Part shown: positions 5,265 to 5,704 of the stretch, in pieces | Layout: each line of letters starts with the position of its first letter | Position numbering within the stretch: position 1 is the stretch's first letter | Source: Actinomycetes bacterium | GTDB lineage: Bacteria; Actinomycetota; Thermoleophilia; RBG-16-64-13 | Reading direction: 5' to 3' | Length of the DNA: 5,704 nucleotides | NCBI GenBank assembly: GCA_021815245.1 | Contig: JAKAHF010000184.1 | Location: 1 to 5,704, forward strand | Notes under the pieces: model-generated | The model's database searches: none | What the model was told of the DNA's origin: nothing | What the model saw: only the letters and a program-made list of their open reading frames with translations | Program-made: the position numbers and the translations under genes

Positions 5265-5704
5265 TTGCGAGAGATCGTCGTCATAGGCGGCGGCGGGCAC
5301 GCGAAGGTGCTCACCAGCATACTCAAGAAGGCGGGCTTCGCCGTGCTCGGCTACACAGACGCGTCCGACCGCGGCCCCTTGCTCCACGTGCCCTACCTGG
5401 GCACCGACGAGGCGCTGCCGAGTTTGCTGACCGAGTTTCCGGGGCTGCTTGCGGCCATGGGCGTCGGCAAGATCGATGCCTCTGATAGGAGGCTGGCGCT
5501 TCAGAGGAGCGCGGAAGCCGTCGGCTTCTCCTTTCCGATCGTGATCTCACCACACGCGGTCGTCAACGAAGAGGTCATGCTCGGCTCTGGAACGACCGTG
5601 TTCGACGGAGTCGTGGTCAACAGCGGCACAGTGACGGGCGACTGCTGCATCCTCAACACCAGCTGTACGGTGGAGCACGACTGCCGGCTGGGCCACAATG
5701 TGCA
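5265..5704 (+). CDS. PglD/NeuD-type sugar acyltransferase, left-handed beta-helix fold (C-terminus outside window)
   Basis: Would transfer an acetyl or other acyl group from an acyl-CoA to the amino group (PglD, LegH) or a hydroxyl (NeuD) of a sugar. The 146 visible residues cover the N-terminal sugar-nucleotide domain with a glycine loop IVVIGGGGHAKV (4-15) and TD near 31-32. A linker follows, and the beta-helix begins at about residue 94: ISPHAVV (94-100), GSGTTVFDGVVVNSG (107-121), ILNTSCTVEHDCRLGHNV (129-146). His138 (bases 5676-5678) in VEHDC matches the catalytic base of PglD. The family is usually about 200-220 residues, so roughly 60-75 are missing. Translation starts at TTG, chosen from the GAGGAAGGA site and because family members begin directly with the Rossmann-like strand. 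It is 30 bases after the LegC-type aminotransferase, so its likely substrate is the amino sugar made by that enzyme. N- or O-acylation cannot be told from the sequence. Confidence 0.93.
   Translation, partial: MREIVVIGGGGHAKVLTSILKKAGFAVLGYTDASDRGPLLHVPYLGTDEALPSLLTEFPGLLAAMGVGKIDASDRRLALQRSAEAVGFSFPIVISPHAVVNEEVMLGSGTTVFDGVVVNSGTVTGDCCILNTSCTVEHDCRLGHNV

Noticed and set aside
3957..5387. 476-codon open frame on the minus strand
   Set aside because: It lies antisense to the LegC-type aminotransferase and runs into the ends of both neighbours. Its protein is low-complexity, rich in His, Gly, Ala, Arg and Asp, with no recognisable domain. It is explained by the third-position G/C bias of the real gene.

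Overview
The window is part of a cell-surface glycan biosynthesis locus from a GC-rich bacterium. Strong G/C bias at third codon positions leaves long spurious antisense reading frames. Taxonomy is an inference only. A polysaccharide co-polymerase fused in one chain to a CpsD/BY-kinase-type ATPase with a short extracytoplasmic domain, a TTG start with a strong Shine-Dalgarno, and a possible near-leaderless transcript would all suit an actinobacterial lineage, but nothing here proves it.

Layout: two divergent gene sets leave a 132-bp intergenic region (1420-1551). To the left, on the minus strand, are a monotopic phosphoglycosyl transferase (802-1419) and, overlapping it by 4 bases, a DegT/DnrJ/EryC1/StrS aminotransferase whose 3' end lies outside the window (1-805). 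To the right, on the plus strand, are a Wzz/CpsC-CpsD fusion (1552-3084), an extended-SDR NAD-dependent epimerase/dehydratase (3095-4075), a second, LegC-type aminotransferase (4095-5234) and the first 146 codons of a PglD/NeuD-type sugar acyltransferase (5265 to the edge). Gaps between plus-strand genes are 10, 19 and 30 bases, so they are very probably one operon. The intergenic region holds candidate divergent -10 boxes and two small perfect inverted repeats.

How the genes may work together (inference from families): the epimerase, the two PLP aminotransferases and the acyltransferase would make one or two nucleotide-activated amino or acylamino deoxysugars of the bacillosamine, legionaminic acid or perosamine kind. 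The phosphoglycosyl transferase would load the first sugar phosphate onto undecaprenyl phosphate. The co-polymerase would control chain length or export. No sugar 4,6-dehydratase, flippase, polymerase or glycosyltransferase is in the window, so the sugar cannot be named.

I see no RNA gene, CRISPR array, mobile element or terminator. Apart from the intergenic region and short gene junctions, the whole window is coding. The most unusual feature is the ATPase half of the fusion: it keeps Walker A' and Walker B but has Tyr in place of the P-loop Gly, a broken ExxRxxR motif and no C-terminal tyrosine cluster. The locus is otherwise of a known kind, and I do not claim a new system.
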